The notes under the pieces: model-generated
Database searches by the model: none
What the model was told of the DNA's origin: nothing
What the model saw: the letters and a program-made list of their open reading frames with translations, nothing else
Made by a program: the position numbers and the translations under genes
Shown here: in pieces, positions 7,886 to 15,920 of the stretch
How the letters are laid out: the number at the start of each line of letters is the position of its first letter
How positions within the stretch are numbered: the first letter of the stretch is position 1
Assembly (NCBI RefSeq): GCF_014196335.1
Contig: NZ_JACIDM010000003.1
Coordinates: forward strand, 558,001 to 622,000
Reading direction: 5' to 3'
From: Brevundimonas lenta
GTDB taxonomy: Bacteria; Pseudomonadota; Alphaproteobacteria; Caulobacterales; Caulobacteraceae
Length of the DNA: 64,000 nucleotides

Positions 7886-9718
7886 ATGAACCTCCGTAAC
7901 GTCGCCATCATCGCCCACGTTGACCACGGCAAGACCACGCTGGTGGACCAGCTGCTCGCCCAGTCGGGCGTGTTCCGAGCCAATGAGGCGACGACCGAAC
8001 GCGCCATGGACTCCAACGACCAGGAGAAAGAACGCGGCATCACCATCCTGGCCAAGGCCACCTCGGTGCTGTGGCACGGCAAGGCCGGCGAGACCCGGAT
8101 CAACATCATCGACACCCCCGGCCACGCCGACTTCGGCGGCGAGGTCGAGCGCATCCTGGGCATGGTGGACGGCTGCGTCATCCTGGTGGACGCCGAAGAG
8201 GGCGTCATGCCCCAGACCAAATTCGTGCTGACCAAGGCGCTGAAGATGGGCCTGCGTCCCATCCTCTGCATCAACAAGGTCGACCGCGCCCACGCCGACC
8301 CGGACCGGGTGCACCTGGAGACGATCGAGCTGTTCGAGGCCATCGGCGCCACGCCCGAGCAACTGGACTTCCCGCACATCTACGCCTCGGGCCGCAACGG
8401 CTGGGCGACGCTGGACATGAACGTCCCGTCCGACACCCTGGCCCCGCTGTTCGACATGATCGTCGACCACGTCCCGCCGCCGGCCGTGCAGGCGAACAAG
8501 GACAAGCCGTTCCAGATCCTGAACGTGCTGATCGAGTCCGACCCGTTCCTGGGCCGCATCCTGACGGGCCGCATCGAGAGCGGGAAAGCCGTTCCGGGCA
8601 TGGCCATCAAGGCGCTGGACCGTGACGGCAAGCAGATCGAACAGGGCCGGATCACCAAGGTTCTGGCCTTCCGCGGCCTGAAGCGCACGGCCCTGGACGA
8701 GGGTTCGGAAGCGGGCGACATCGTCGCCATCGCCGGCATGTCCAAGGCCACCGTGGCCGACACGCTGTGCGCCCTGGAAGTCACCGAGGCCCTGCCGGCC
8801 CAGCCGATCGATCCGCCGACCATTTCGATGACCGTCTCGGTCAACGACAGCCCGCTGGCCGGTCGCGAAGGCGACAAGGTGCAGTCGCGCGTGATCCGCG
8901 ACCGCCTGCTGAAGGAAGCGGAGGCCAACGTGGCCATCCGCGTGACCCAGACCGCCGGCGCCGACGCCTATGAAGTCGCCGGCCGCGGCGAACTGCAGCT
9001 GGGCGTGCTGATCGAGAACATGCGCCGCGAAGGCTTCGAAGTGTCCATCTCGCGTCCGCGCGTGGTCTATCAGACCGGCGAGAACGGCGAGCGCCTGGAG
9101 CCGATCGAGGACGTCATGATCGACGTCGACGACGAGTACACCGGCGTGGTCATCGAGAAGCTGTCGACCCGCAAGGCCGAGCTGAAGGACATGGGCCCGT
9201 CGGGCGCGGGCAAGACCCGCATCCAGCTGATGTGCCCGTCGCGTTCGCTGATCGGCTACCAGGGCGAGTTCCTGACCGACACGCGCGGTTCGGGCGTGCT
9301 GAACCGCGTGTTCAGCCACTACGAGCCGCACAAGGGCACCATCGAGGGCCGCCTGAAGGGCGTGCTGGTCTCGAACTCGGACGGCGACACGGCGGCCTTC
9401 GCCCTGTGGAACCTGGAAGACCGCGGCGTGATGTTCGTCGGCGCCGGCGAGAAGACCTATCAGGGCATGATCATCGGCGAGAACAGCCGCTGGGACGACC
9501 TGGACGTCAACCCGATCAAGGGCAAGCAACTGACCAACGTCCGCGCCTCGGGCAAGGACGAGGCCGTGCGCCTGACCCCGCCGCGTCGTCCGTCGCTGGA
9601 ACAGGCCATCGCCTATATCGAAAGCGATGAACTGGTCGAGGTGACGCCGAAGTCGATCCGCCTGCGCAAGGCCGTGCTGAACCCCTCGTTCCGCAAGAAG
9701 CGCGTCCGCGAGGACTAA
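7886..9718 (+). CDS. typA: Ribosome-associated translational GTPase TypA/BipA
   Basis: The 610-residue protein starts MNLRNVAIIAHVDHGKTTLV, a canonical G1 motif. G3 is DTPGH (76-80) and G4 is NKVD (130-133), followed by EF-G-like domains and the BipA-specific C-terminal region. Length and order match TypA/BipA, which binds the ribosome and supports 50S assembly and stress growth, especially in the cold. I chose ATG 7886 because the GTPase domain begins there; the open frame extends far upstream only because of high GC. A GC-rich hairpin follows the stop at 9747-9777. It is divergent from the glycosyltransferase at 7744. Confidence 0.97.
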   Translation: MNLRNVAIIAHVDHGKTTLVDQLLAQSGVFRANEATTERAMDSNDQEKERGITILAKATSVLWHGKAGETRINIIDTPGHADFGGEVERILGMVDGCVILVDAEEGVMPQTKFVLTKALKMGLRPILCINKVDRAHADPDRVHLETIELFEAIGATPEQLDFPHIYASGRNGWATLDMNVPSDTLAPLFDMIVDHVPPPAVQANKDKPFQILNVLIESDPFLGRILTGRIESGKAVPGMAIKALDRDGKQIEQGRITKVLAFRGLKRTALDEGSEAGDIVAIAGMSKATVADTLCALEVTEALPAQPIDPPTISMTVSVNDSPLAGREGDKVQSRVIRDRLLKEAEANVAIRVTQTAGADAYEVAGRGELQLGVLIENMRREGFEVSISRPRVVYQTGENGERLEPIEDVMIDVDDEYTGVVIEKLSTRKAELKDMGPSGAGKTRIQLMCPSRSLIGYQGEFLTDTRGSGVLNRVFSHYEPHKGTIEGRLKGVLVSNSDGDTAAFALWNLEDRGVMFVGAGEKTYQGMIIGENSRWDDLDVNPIKGKQLTNVRASGKDEAVRLTPPRRPSLEQAIAYIESDELVEVTPKSIRLRKAVLNPSFRKKRVRED

Positions 9719-9746
9719 GCCTCACGCGAGCGATCGCTGGAGATTG

Positions 9747-9777
9747 TCGGGCCGCAGCCTTCCGGGTTGCGGCCCGA
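9747..9777 (+). terminator. GC-rich hairpin after typA
   Basis: Ten-bp perfect arms (9747-9756 and 9768-9777, TCGGGCCGCA and its complement) with an 11-nt loop lie 29 bp after the typA stop. The run after the stem has few T bases, so it may be a weak intrinsic terminator or an mRNA 3'-end stabiliser. Confidence 0.55.
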
Positions 9778-9926
9778 TTGCTGTCCGACAAGGCGTTCGG
9801 CGAGCCGAAATCGGCCAATCCGGGCAGACCCAGGGTCATTTCGGGGCGGGCGAAACAAACCGAAACATCGGGTGTTTGCCTGTTCCTGCGAGCTCAACTC
9901 CGCTCGCGTTGATCAAGGCTGACATC

Positions 9927-10415
9927 ATGCGAAAGACCGCGCTCCTCACTGGCGTCGCCGGCCTGTTCCTCATGACCGCTCCCGCGTTCGCCCAGGACAG
10001 CACGGCCCCGCAAACCCCGGCCCCCGCAGCGGCGCCGGCGGCTGAACAACCCCAGAGCCTGACGCTTCAGCCGGGCGCGACCGTCCGCGGCGCGGACGGC
10101 AGCGAACTGGGCAAGCTGGAAGGCGTCCGGCAGACCGAAGCCGGCCAGGAACTGACCGTACGCGGGGCTGACGGCGCCCTGCGCGGCGTGCCGGTGGCAG
10201 GCATCTCGCAACAGGGCGCCGACGTCGCGGTGGCCTGGAACAACAGCCAGTACCTGGCGGCTCCGGCCATTCCGGGGGCGGCCCCGGCTGCGGCTGAACC
10301 GGCGAACCCGGCCGAGCCGGCGACGCCGGCCGATCCCGCTGAACCCGCCACTTCGCCGTCGGCTGCAGAGCCGCCGGCCGCCGGTGAAGCCAAGCCGGAC
10401 GAACCTGGCGCCTGA
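9927..10415 (+). CDS. Small exported protein with PRC-like core and Pro/Ala-rich tail
   Basis: The 162-residue protein begins MRKTALLTGVAGLFLMTAPAFAQ, a clear signal peptide ending in AFA-Q. After a Pro/Ala linker comes a core of about 70 residues (LQPGATVRGADGSELGKLEG ... LRGVPVAGI). Its strand pattern and GxxLGKxxG turn resemble PRC-barrel-like domains. The last 45 residues are repeats of the type AEPANPAEPATPAD, probably disordered. I recognise no named family. The ATG at 9927 is the one that starts the signal peptide. A strong bidirectional terminator follows at 10440, so this is a single-gene unit. Probably periplasmic; function unknown. Confidence 0.75.
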   Translation: MRKTALLTGVAGLFLMTAPAFAQDSTAPQTPAPAAAPAAEQPQSLTLQPGATVRGADGSELGKLEGVRQTEAGQELTVRGADGALRGVPVAGISQQGADVAVAWNNSQYLAAPAIPGAAPAAAEPANPAEPATPADPAEPATSPSAAEPPAAGEAKPDEPGA

Positions 10416-10439
10416 CCGCCCGATCAGGCGACAGAAAAA

Positions 10440-10471
10440 GGGCGGCTCCGCAGGGAGCCGCCCTTCCCTTT
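10440..10471. terminator. Bidirectional intrinsic terminator
   Basis: Perfect 10-bp arms GGGCGGCTCC (10440-10449) and GGAGCCGCCC (10454-10463) with a 4-base loop. A T-rich run follows on the plus strand and AAAAA precedes the stem, giving a U-run on the minus strand. It serves both the exported-protein gene and the convergent GlsB-type gene. Confidence 0.9.
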
Positions 10472-10490
10472 TGTCAGATGGCCGGCCGGA

Positions 10491-10733
10491 TCAGGCCCGA
10501 CGCTTCACCAGTCCCAGCAGGAACAGCAGGATGATGGCGCCGAGGGTGGCCACGATCGTCGAACCGATCCAGCCGCCCCACGAGAAGCCCAGGGCGTTGG
10601 CGATGAAGCCGCCGATCAGCGCGCCGACGATGCCGACGATCAGATTGGTCAGCAGCCCATGGTTTCGGCCCATGATCTGTTCGGCCAGCCAGCCGGCGAT
10701 AATGCCGACGATAATCCAGAAAATAATGCTCAT
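10491..10733 (-). CDS. GlsB/YeaQ/YmgE family stress-response membrane protein
   Basis: This 80-residue protein has three hydrophobic helices: MSIIFWIIVGIIAGWLAEQI, then LIVGIVGALIGGFIANALG, then a C-terminal segment ending LGLVKRRA. The glycine-rich helix pattern and size are diagnostic of the GlsB/YeaQ/YmgE (transglycosylase-associated) family. These are small inner-membrane proteins linked to general stress responses. I chose ATG 10733, which has GGAAGGGAG upstream; the longer open frame adds non-hydrophobic residues unlike the family. It is divergent from the XRE regulator at 10919 and ends at the shared bidirectional terminator. Confidence 0.9.
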   Translation of the reverse strand: MSIIFWIIVGIIAGWLAEQIMGRNHGLLTNLIVGIVGALIGGFIANALGFSWGGWIGSTIVATLGAIILLFLLGLVKRRA

Positions 10734-10918
10734 TTTCGCTCCCTTCCTCAAAAGCAACGGTCGGCGAGTAAATGCGCCGCAGGGCCTCCGGTTGCCTTGA
10801 CCGTAGAGAACGACGTTTTCCTGCAATCCCCCCTGGGGCGAGCCCGGCACGGCCCTTGCCGCGTGAAGGGCGAGCCGTCCCGCTTCGGGACAGGCCGTGA
10901 AGAGGGGAAATCGGGATC

Positions 10919-11296
10919 ATGGCTTCGGACATCGACCTTCACCTTGGACGCCGCCTGCGTCGCCGCCGTCGCCTGCTGGGCCTGACCCAGCAGCAGCTGG
11001 CCATGCAGGTCGGCATCCGTTTCCAGCAAATCCAGAAGTACGAATGCGGCGCCAACCGCATCTCGGCCGCCCGCCTGTGGCAGCTGGCCGAAGCGCTGGA
11101 ATCGCCGGTCAGCTATTTCTACGACGGTCTCGAGGAGGCCATCGAGCGCAAGGAGGCCGCCAATCAGGGTGGCGAGATGTTTTCCCGCAAGGAAACGCTC
11201 GACCTGATCCAGGCCTACTACCAGCTGGGCGAGCGTCCGCGCCGCCGTCTGCTGGATCTGGCGAAGTCGCTGCATGCCGAGGGCGAAGCGGCCTGA
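10919..11296 (+). CDS. XRE-family helix-turn-helix regulator
   Basis: The 125-residue protein carries a Cro/CI-type helix-turn-helix at about residues 8-65, with core motif GLTQQQLAMQVGI and recognition region FQQIQKYECGANRISAARLW. The C-terminal half (about 70-120) is helical and charged (FSRKETLDLIQAYYQL). Short XRE proteins of this layout are widespread in alphaproteobacteria and often control stress or cell-cycle genes. No target can be assigned. The divergent neighbour is the GlsB-type gene across 185 bp, which makes that gene or itself a possible target. An inverted repeat lies just downstream, before hisN. Confidence 0.88.
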   Translation: MASDIDLHLGRRLRRRRRLLGLTQQQLAMQVGIRFQQIQKYECGANRISAARLWQLAEALESPVSYFYDGLEEAIERKEAANQGGEMFSRKETLDLIQAYYQLGERPRRRLLDLAKSLHAEGEAA

Positions 11297-11305
11297 TACG
11301 CGGCC

Positions 11306-11385
11306 AGGGTCGAGGGTCGCGGGTCCAGGGACGAGGGTTGAGGCGACGGGGGCGGGTCTGAGTTCTTGACTCGACCCTCGACCCT
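11306..11385. repeat. Inverted repeat built from GGGTCGA units, upstream of hisN
   Basis: Perfect 14-bp arms AGGGTCGAGGGTCG (11306-11319) and CGACCCTCGACCCT (11372-11385) flank 52 bp that contain more copies of GAGGGT/GGGTC. The element fills the gap between the XRE gene and hisN and ends 17 bp before the hisN start. It may be a terminator-like structure or an intergenic repeat element. Confidence 0.7.
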
Positions 11386-11402
11386 CGCCACTCGACCCTT
11401 CC

Positions 11403-12188
11403 ATGACCGAGTTCGAGCTGTTCGCCGTCGACCTGGCCCGCGAGGCCGCGCGCGTCTCCCTGCCGTATTTCCGCGGCGCGTATGAGGAGATCGACAAGGG
11501 CGGACCGGGGGCTTTCGACCCGGTCACCCAGGCCGACCGCGAGGCCGAGGCCGCCATTCGCCGATTGATCGAGGCCCGCTATCCGGACCACGGCGTCATC
11601 GGCGAGGAGTACGGCGAGGACCGGCCGGACGCCGAACACGTCTGGATTCTGGACCCCATCGACGGCACGCGCGCCTTCATCGCCGGCCTGCCGCTGTGGA
11701 CCAATCTGATCGCGCTGCGCACGGGCGGACGCCCGACCGTGGGCGTGATCGGCCAGCCGTATCTGGACGAGATCTTCATCGGCGGCCCGTCGGGTGCCCG
11801 GATGCTGAAGGGCGGCGCGGAGACGCCGCTGGCGACGCGGCCATGCGAGCGGCTGACCGACGCCGTGATCGCCACCACCGACCCCGACCTGTTCACCGGC
11901 GCAGAGCTGGGATCGTGGACGCAGGTGCGCGCCGCGGCGCGGCTGGCCCGCCTGGGCTGCGACGCCTACGCCTACGCCATGCTGGCGGCCGGGCGGATCG
12001 ACCTGGTGGTCGAGAGCCAGCTGAAGGTGTGGGACTGGTCCGCCCTGGTCCCGGTGATCGAGGCCGCGGGCGGCGAGGTCACCAACTGGCGCGGCGAGAC
12101 GCCGGACGGCAGCGGCCAGATCCTGGCCGTCGGCGACGTGCGCATCCGCGAGCAGGCGCTGGTGACGCTGCGGCGCTCGTCCCTTTAG
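11403..12188 (+). CDS. hisN: Histidinol-phosphatase, inositol-monophosphatase type
   Basis: The 261-residue protein has the inositol monophosphatase metal sites. These are GEEYG (Glu68/Glu69), then WILDPIDGTRAFI (Asp84, Asp87, Thr89), and a C-terminal VWDWSALVPVIEAAGG. The late motif CDAYAYAMLAAGRIDLVVE matches the HisN (TIGR02067) branch better than SuhB. HisN dephosphorylates histidinol phosphate in histidine biosynthesis and replaces the HisB-N phosphatase in alphaproteobacteria and actinobacteria. It is not next to other his genes, which is common for hisN. ATG 11403 follows the inverted repeat. A generic sugar or inositol phosphatase role cannot be fully excluded. Confidence 0.85.
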   Translation: MTEFELFAVDLAREAARVSLPYFRGAYEEIDKGGPGAFDPVTQADREAEAAIRRLIEARYPDHGVIGEEYGEDRPDAEHVWILDPIDGTRAFIAGLPLWTNLIALRTGGRPTVGVIGQPYLDEIFIGGPSGARMLKGGAETPLATRPCERLTDAVIATTDPDLFTGAELGSWTQVRAAARLARLGCDAYAYAMLAAGRIDLVVESQLKVWDWSALVPVIEAAGGEVTNWRGETPDGSGQILAVGDVRIREQALVTLRRSSL

Positions 12189-12200
12189 GTCGAGGCGAAA

Positions 12201-13280
12201 TCAGGCCGCGGAGGGTTCCGGAGAGCCTGAGGGGAAGCCGAAATCGGTCGCGGCGGGAGCCGCCGGAGCCGGCTGCTGGGCGGCCGGGGACAGGTCCTCG
12301 ACCGGCGAGACGTAGGCCGCCATGGCGTCGAACTCCTCCAGGAAGACCGCGCGCTTGTCGTCGGTCTCCATGATGACCTCGTGCTTGGCGCCCGGGGCCT
12401 CGACGTAGCGGCCGCGGCCGAGACGTTTGGCGGCCCATTTGTTGGTCTGTTTCCAGACGCGGTCGTCCTCGGCGGCCTGAACGATGGCGACCGGAATCTT
12501 CACCGACTTCAAGGCCTTGGGCTTGAGCGCGCGCTCGCCGGCGTCGAGGCCGAAGGCCAGCCAGCCCCAGGTCGGGCCGCCGACGGCGAGGTGCGGGCAG
12601 GCGTACAGCTGCTGGCGCCATTGCTCGTAGCGGGTCTCGTCCGAGGTCAGGGCGTCCTTCTCGAAGGTGTGGTCGAAGGGGTCGTCCGGATTGTCGAGGA
12701 CGTAGTCGCCGGCCTTGCCGTGGCGCAGGTTCCAGCGGACAGCCAGCTTGACCGACCACATCGACCGCTTGCCGGTCCTGATGCGCAGCATCGGGCTGGA
12801 CAGGAGGGCGCCGGAGAAGCGCTCCTCGCCGTTTTCCAGCGTCATCAGGTTGAGCACGCCGCCCATGGAATGGCCAACCATGACCCAGGGCTTGGGCGCG
12901 CGGGTCTCGAAGGCGTCGACCAGGCGGGCGTAGTCGTCGAGGAACTCCTCGACCGCGCGGGCGTGGCCCTTGAGACGGTCGGGCAGCAGGCGGGCGGACA
13001 GGCCCTGGCCGCGCCAGTCGTGGGCCAGGACGCACCAGCCGCGGGCGAGGAAATTGCCGATGACCTCGAAATATTTCTCGATCGGCTCGGTGCGGCCGGG
13101 GCTGAGCACGACGGTGCCGCGCGGCTTGCGGGCGACGAGGGCGGAGGGCGTCCAGAAGGCGGCGCGCAGGCGCAGGCCGCCGGCGCCGCGGAACCATTCG
13201 CCCGCCCCGCCCGGAGGCGAGGACGCGCCCGGAACCCCCATCAGGGGCGCGTTGGCGGCGTATGCGGCGGCTCGGTTCAC
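12201..13280 (-). CDS. Lysophospholipase-like alpha/beta hydrolase (serine aminopeptidase S33 fold)
   Basis: The 359-residue protein shows a GTVVLSPGRTEPIEKY strand-turn, HDWRGQGLSARL near 88-99, and the nucleophile elbow MVGHSMGG with Ser138. Then come AAEDDRVW (acid) and GAKHEVI (histidine). That is the PldB/monoacylglycerol-lipase layout (Hydrolase_4). It starts with a GTG at 13280 that overlaps the stop of the upstream methyltransferase-like gene by 4 bp, so the two are translationally coupled. It has no clear signal peptide. A C-terminal Ala/Pro-rich tail follows the catalytic core. Substrate, probably a lipid or acyl ester, is inferred from the fold only. Confidence 0.85.
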   Translation of the reverse strand: MNRAAAYAANAPLMGVPGASSPPGGAGEWFRGAGGLRLRAAFWTPSALVARKPRGTVVLSPGRTEPIEKYFEVIGNFLARGWCVLAHDWRGQGLSARLLPDRLKGHARAVEEFLDDYARLVDAFETRAPKPWVMVGHSMGGVLNLMTLENGEERFSGALLSSPMLRIRTGKRSMWSVKLAVRWNLRHGKAGDYVLDNPDDPFDHTFEKDALTSDETRYEQWRQQLYACPHLAVGGPTWGWLAFGLDAGERALKPKALKSVKIPVAIVQAAEDDRVWKQTNKWAAKRLGRGRYVEAPGAKHEVIMETDDKRAVFLEEFDAMAAYVSPVEDLSPAAQQPAPAAPAATDFGFPSGSPEPSAA

Positions 13281-14185
13281 TCGGGCTTCCTGAACTTCAA
13301 GGTCATGCGGTCGCTTTCCCCGATCTCGTCATACTTGGCGCGATCGAAGTCAGGGTCGGGAGTCTCGCCCCGCGGCGCGCTGCGGCGCTGCGGCGGCAGG
13401 GTCTCGACCCCGAACGGATGATCCTTGGTATCCCTTTCATTCGCGTTGATTTCCGAGGATCCGACGAAGGCGAAGCCGGCTTCGGCCGCCAGCTGCTTCA
13501 CGAAGGCTTCCTGGACGTAGCCGTTGGCGGCCGCTGGGTCCTGATCCTCATCCGGACCGAGGCGATGTTGTTCGATGCCGAGGATGCCGCCGGGGCGCAG
13601 GGCGGCGTAGGCGTCGGCGAAGGCCTTTTCGGCGATGCCGGCAGCCATCCAGGCGTGGATGTTGCGCATGAACAGGACCAGGTCGGCGGTGCCCGCCGGG
13701 GCCACGGGGCCGGACGTCGGCCCGAACTGGGTCAGTTCGATCTCGCCGTACAGGGGGCGGTCATTGGTGAACCGCTCCTCGAAGGCGCCGGTCAGGGCCA
13801 CCTGGGCGGGATCGGCGCCGGGGCCCGTCTGGAAGCCGGCGGCGATGTATTTGCCTTCGCCCTCAGCCAGATAGGGGGCGAGGATTTCGGTGTACCAGCC
13901 GCTGCCCGGCCAGAAGTCGACCACGGTCATGCGCGGCTGAAGGCCGAAGAAGCGCAGCGTCTCCATCGGATGACGGGCGGCGTCGCGGGGCTTGTCCTGG
14001 GCGCGCCAGGGACCGGCCACGGCCCACTCCAGCGAACCTTTCGGCGGGCCGTCGGGCGTGGGAGGGGGCTCGGCGGTCTTTTCCTTGCCACAGCCCGCCA
14101 GCGCGAGCAGGGCCGACGCCGCGACGCCGGACAAAACGCCCCGGCGCGACGGCGACAGTCGCCAGCCCTCAGTCGAATCACTCAT
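13277..14185 (-). CDS. Exported, lipobox-bearing methyltransferase-like protein (COG4798 type)
   Basis: The 302-residue protein starts with a twin-arginine-like SRRGVLSGVAAS and a lipobox LALAGC, with Cys32 as the predicted lipidation site. After it comes a Rossmann methyltransferase-like domain. RHPMETLRFFGLQP leads into strand VVDFWPGSGWYTEIL (degenerate motif I); later come LVLFMRNIHAW and LRPGGILGIEQHRLG. The C-terminus ends IGESDRMTLKFRKPE. It is a paralogue of the protein at 14281. The pattern fits the 'predicted methyltransferase' group with signal peptides. An S-adenosylmethionine enzyme outside the cytoplasm would be odd, so the activity is uncertain. It is coupled to the lipase-like gene. 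Confidence 0.8.
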   Translation of the reverse strand: MSDSTEGWRLSPSRRGVLSGVAASALLALAGCGKEKTAEPPPTPDGPPKGSLEWAVAGPWRAQDKPRDAARHPMETLRFFGLQPRMTVVDFWPGSGWYTEILAPYLAEGEGKYIAAGFQTGPGADPAQVALTGAFEERFTNDRPLYGEIELTQFGPTSGPVAPAGTADLVLFMRNIHAWMAAGIAEKAFADAYAALRPGGILGIEQHRLGPDEDQDPAAANGYVQEAFVKQLAAEAGFAFVGSSEINANERDTKDHPFGVETLPPQRRSAPRGETPDPDFDRAKYDEIGESDRMTLKFRKPE

Positions 14186-14280
14186 GCACGTCCCCCGTCG
14201 GGCGATCCTGCACGTTTTGGACCGGCCCCGGAACGTCGGGATTAACCCTGTTCCCCTGAACGGTCAAAACGGCCATCGCG

Positions 14281-15108
14281 TCAGTCCGGCTTGCGGAATC
14301 GCAGGGTCATGCGGTCGCTCTCGCCGATGGCGTCGAGCTCGGCGCGTTCCTGTTCGGTCAGCGGCGTGGCGCGATCGAGCGCATTGCCCTCGCGCGGCGC
14401 GCTGGTGCGGACCGGCGGCAGGCTCCAGACGCCGAAGGGATGGTCGCGGTCATCCTTCGGATTGGCGTTCAGCTCGCTGCGGCCGTCGAGCACGAAGCCG
14501 GCTTCCTGGGCGGCGTGGATGACGTAGCTTTCCGAGACATAGCCCCATGGCGCGGTCTCGTCGGGGTTCAGACCCTCGGCGCTGCGGTGCTGTTCGATGG
14601 CGAGGACGCCGCCCGGCTTCAGCGCCTTGAAGAAGGCGGCCATGTAGGGGGCGGTGCGGTCGCTGCGGTGCCAGTTATGGAAGGCGCGGGCGACGACGAT
14701 CATGTCGGCGGTCCCGTCCTCGACCCCCATGCCCTCCAGCGGGCGATTGACGGCGACGTAACGGCCGCCGGTGGCGGCGGCGTAGGGCTCGAGGATGTTG
14801 CGCCACCAGCCGGCGCGGCCGGGCTCGATCTCGACGACCGTCAAATTGGGATGCAGGCCCCAGAAGGTCAGGGTTTCGAAGGGGTGGCGGTACGGATCGC
14901 GGGCGCGGTCGGCGGCGGGGCGGCTTTCCGAGGCGACGATGCCCTGAAGGACGGTGTCTTCCTGCGGAACCGGCGGCTCCATCGCCGCGCGGCGCGCCGT
15001 GCGCTGGGCCGCGGTCTCGTCGAGGCCGGGAAGCGGCGGAAGGCTCTGGGCCGCGGCCACGGCGGGCAACAGGAGTGCTGTGGTCACGGCGAGGGCGATC
15101 AGTCGCAT
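14281..15108 (-). CDS. Secreted methyltransferase-like protein (COG4798 type), paralogue
   Basis: The 275-residue product begins MRLIALAVTTALLLPAVAAAQ, a signal peptide cleaved near residue 21. The body mirrors its neighbour. RHPFETLTFWGLHP leads to VVEIEPGRAGWWRNIL in place of a classic glycine-rich motif I, then MIVVARAFHNWHR, LKPGGVLAIEQHRSAEG and the end IGESDRMTLRFRKPD. I chose ATG 15108 because it starts the signal peptide and follows AAGGAAG. The gene ends 95 bp before the second paralogue starts. The shared 'HPFETL', 'GG(V/I)L(A/G)IEQHR' and C-terminal blocks show an old tandem duplication. Catalytic activity is unproven. Confidence 0.82.
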   Translation of the reverse strand: MRLIALAVTTALLLPAVAAAQSLPPLPGLDETAAQRTARRAAMEPPVPQEDTVLQGIVASESRPAADRARDPYRHPFETLTFWGLHPNLTVVEIEPGRAGWWRNILEPYAAATGGRYVAVNRPLEGMGVEDGTADMIVVARAFHNWHRSDRTAPYMAAFFKALKPGGVLAIEQHRSAEGLNPDETAPWGYVSESYVIHAAQEAGFVLDGRSELNANPKDDRDHPFGVWSLPPVRTSAPREGNALDRATPLTEQERAELDAIGESDRMTLRFRKPD

Positions 15109-15211
15109 CGATGCTTCCTTGTGAGGGGCCTTTTGAGCCGGCGGCGAACCCTGACGGCGAGCGGCGCGGGGGGCAAGCCGCATCGCGTCGGACGCGACAC
15201 GATCACGCGGA

Positions 15212-15239
15212 CTTGACGATGCATCGCCGCTTCCCATCT
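15212..15239 (+). promoter_or_regulatory. Sigma-32-like heat-shock promoter for hsp20
   Basis: CTTGAC (15212-15217) and CCCATCT (15233-15239) are separated by 15 bp. This is close to the RpoH consensus (CTTGAA and CCCCATNT, spacing 11-16), and it is upstream of an hsp20 gene. Transcription would start near 15246 and give a leader of about 135 nt. Confidence 0.7.
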
Positions 15240-15315
15240 GAGCTCTCGAGGACGCCGACATCGGGTCCTCCGGAGCGAGCGGGGCCGATCACGGGCCGCA
15301 CGATCCGAACTCCCA

Positions 15316-15379
15316 CCGCCGGTCCGGGCATCAAACGGCGGGACCGGCTCAACCTTGCTGATCCTCAGGAGGATGACCC
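15316..15379 (+). promoter_or_regulatory. ROSE-like RNA thermometer in the hsp20 leader
   Basis: The leader can form a stem CCGGTCC (15319-15325) with GGACCGG (15341-15347). The ribosome site AGGAGG (15367-15372) can then be sequestered by upstream bases: TTGCT (15355-15359, the U(U/C)GCU signature of ROSE elements) and ATCCTC, which is complementary to GAGGAT. ROSE elements repress small heat-shock genes at low temperature in alphaproteobacteria. The assignment is by motif and position, without a folding calculation. Confidence 0.6.
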
Positions 15380-15856
15380 ATGCGTACCTATGATTTCTCG
15401 CCGCTGTACCGTTCGGCCGTCGGTTTCGACCGTCTCGCCGGTCTGCTGGAAAGCGCCGCGCGCACCAGCCAGGAAAACGGCTGGCCGCCCTACAACATCG
15501 AGACCACGGGCGAGAACGCCTATCGCATCGAGATCGCCGTCGCCGGCTTCAAGCCCGACGAGCTGAACATCGAGGTGAAGGAGAACCTGCTCACCGTCAC
15601 CGGCCGCAAGACGGCCAACGATGACGCCGGCGCGGAGCGCAACTACCTGCACCGCGGCCTGGCCGAGCGCGACTTCGAGCGCCGATTCCAGCTGGCCGAC
15701 TATGTGGTGGTGAAGGATGCGGACCTGGTCAACGGCCTGCTGTCGATCGACCTGGCCCGCGAACTGCCGGAAGCGCTGAAGCCCCGCCGCATCGAGATCG
15801 GCGCCGGCAAGGCGTCGAAGCCTCTGATCGAGGGCAAGAAGGCGAAGGCGGCCTAA
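15380..15856 (+). CDS. Small heat-shock protein, Hsp20 family
   Basis: The 158-residue protein has the alpha-crystallin domain at about residues 38-135. Motifs are [29 protein letters not shown] and the closing strand [14 protein letters not shown], with the C-terminal IxI-type tail RRIEIG. The N-terminus [19 protein letters not shown] is the IbpA-type start. Members are ATP-independent holdases that bind unfolding proteins in the cytoplasm. ATG 15380 follows an AGGAGG site buried in a ROSE-like thermometer, with a sigma-32-like promoter further upstream. Heat control is therefore likely at two levels. An intrinsic terminator follows, so the gene is monocistronic. Confidence 0.95.
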   Translation: MRTYDFSPLYRSAVGFDRLAGLLESAARTSQENGWPPYNIETTGENAYRIEIAVAGFKPDELNIEVKENLLTVTGRKTANDDAGAERNYLHRGLAERDFERRFQLADYVVVKDADLVNGLLSIDLARELPEALKPRRIEIGAGKASKPLIEGKKAKAA

Positions 15857-15883
15857 ACGCCGCTACAGTGAGAGCCTGATGAA

Positions 15884-15911
15884 GGGGCGGCGCGTTGCGT
15901 CGCCCCTTTTT
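15884..15911 (+). terminator. Intrinsic terminator of hsp20
   Basis: A ten-bp stem with one G-U pair (15884-15893 with 15897-15906), a 3-base loop, then TTTTT. It ends 10 bp before the convergent pentapeptide-repeat gene. Confidence 0.9.
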
Positions 15912-15920
15912 CGTGGCCGG

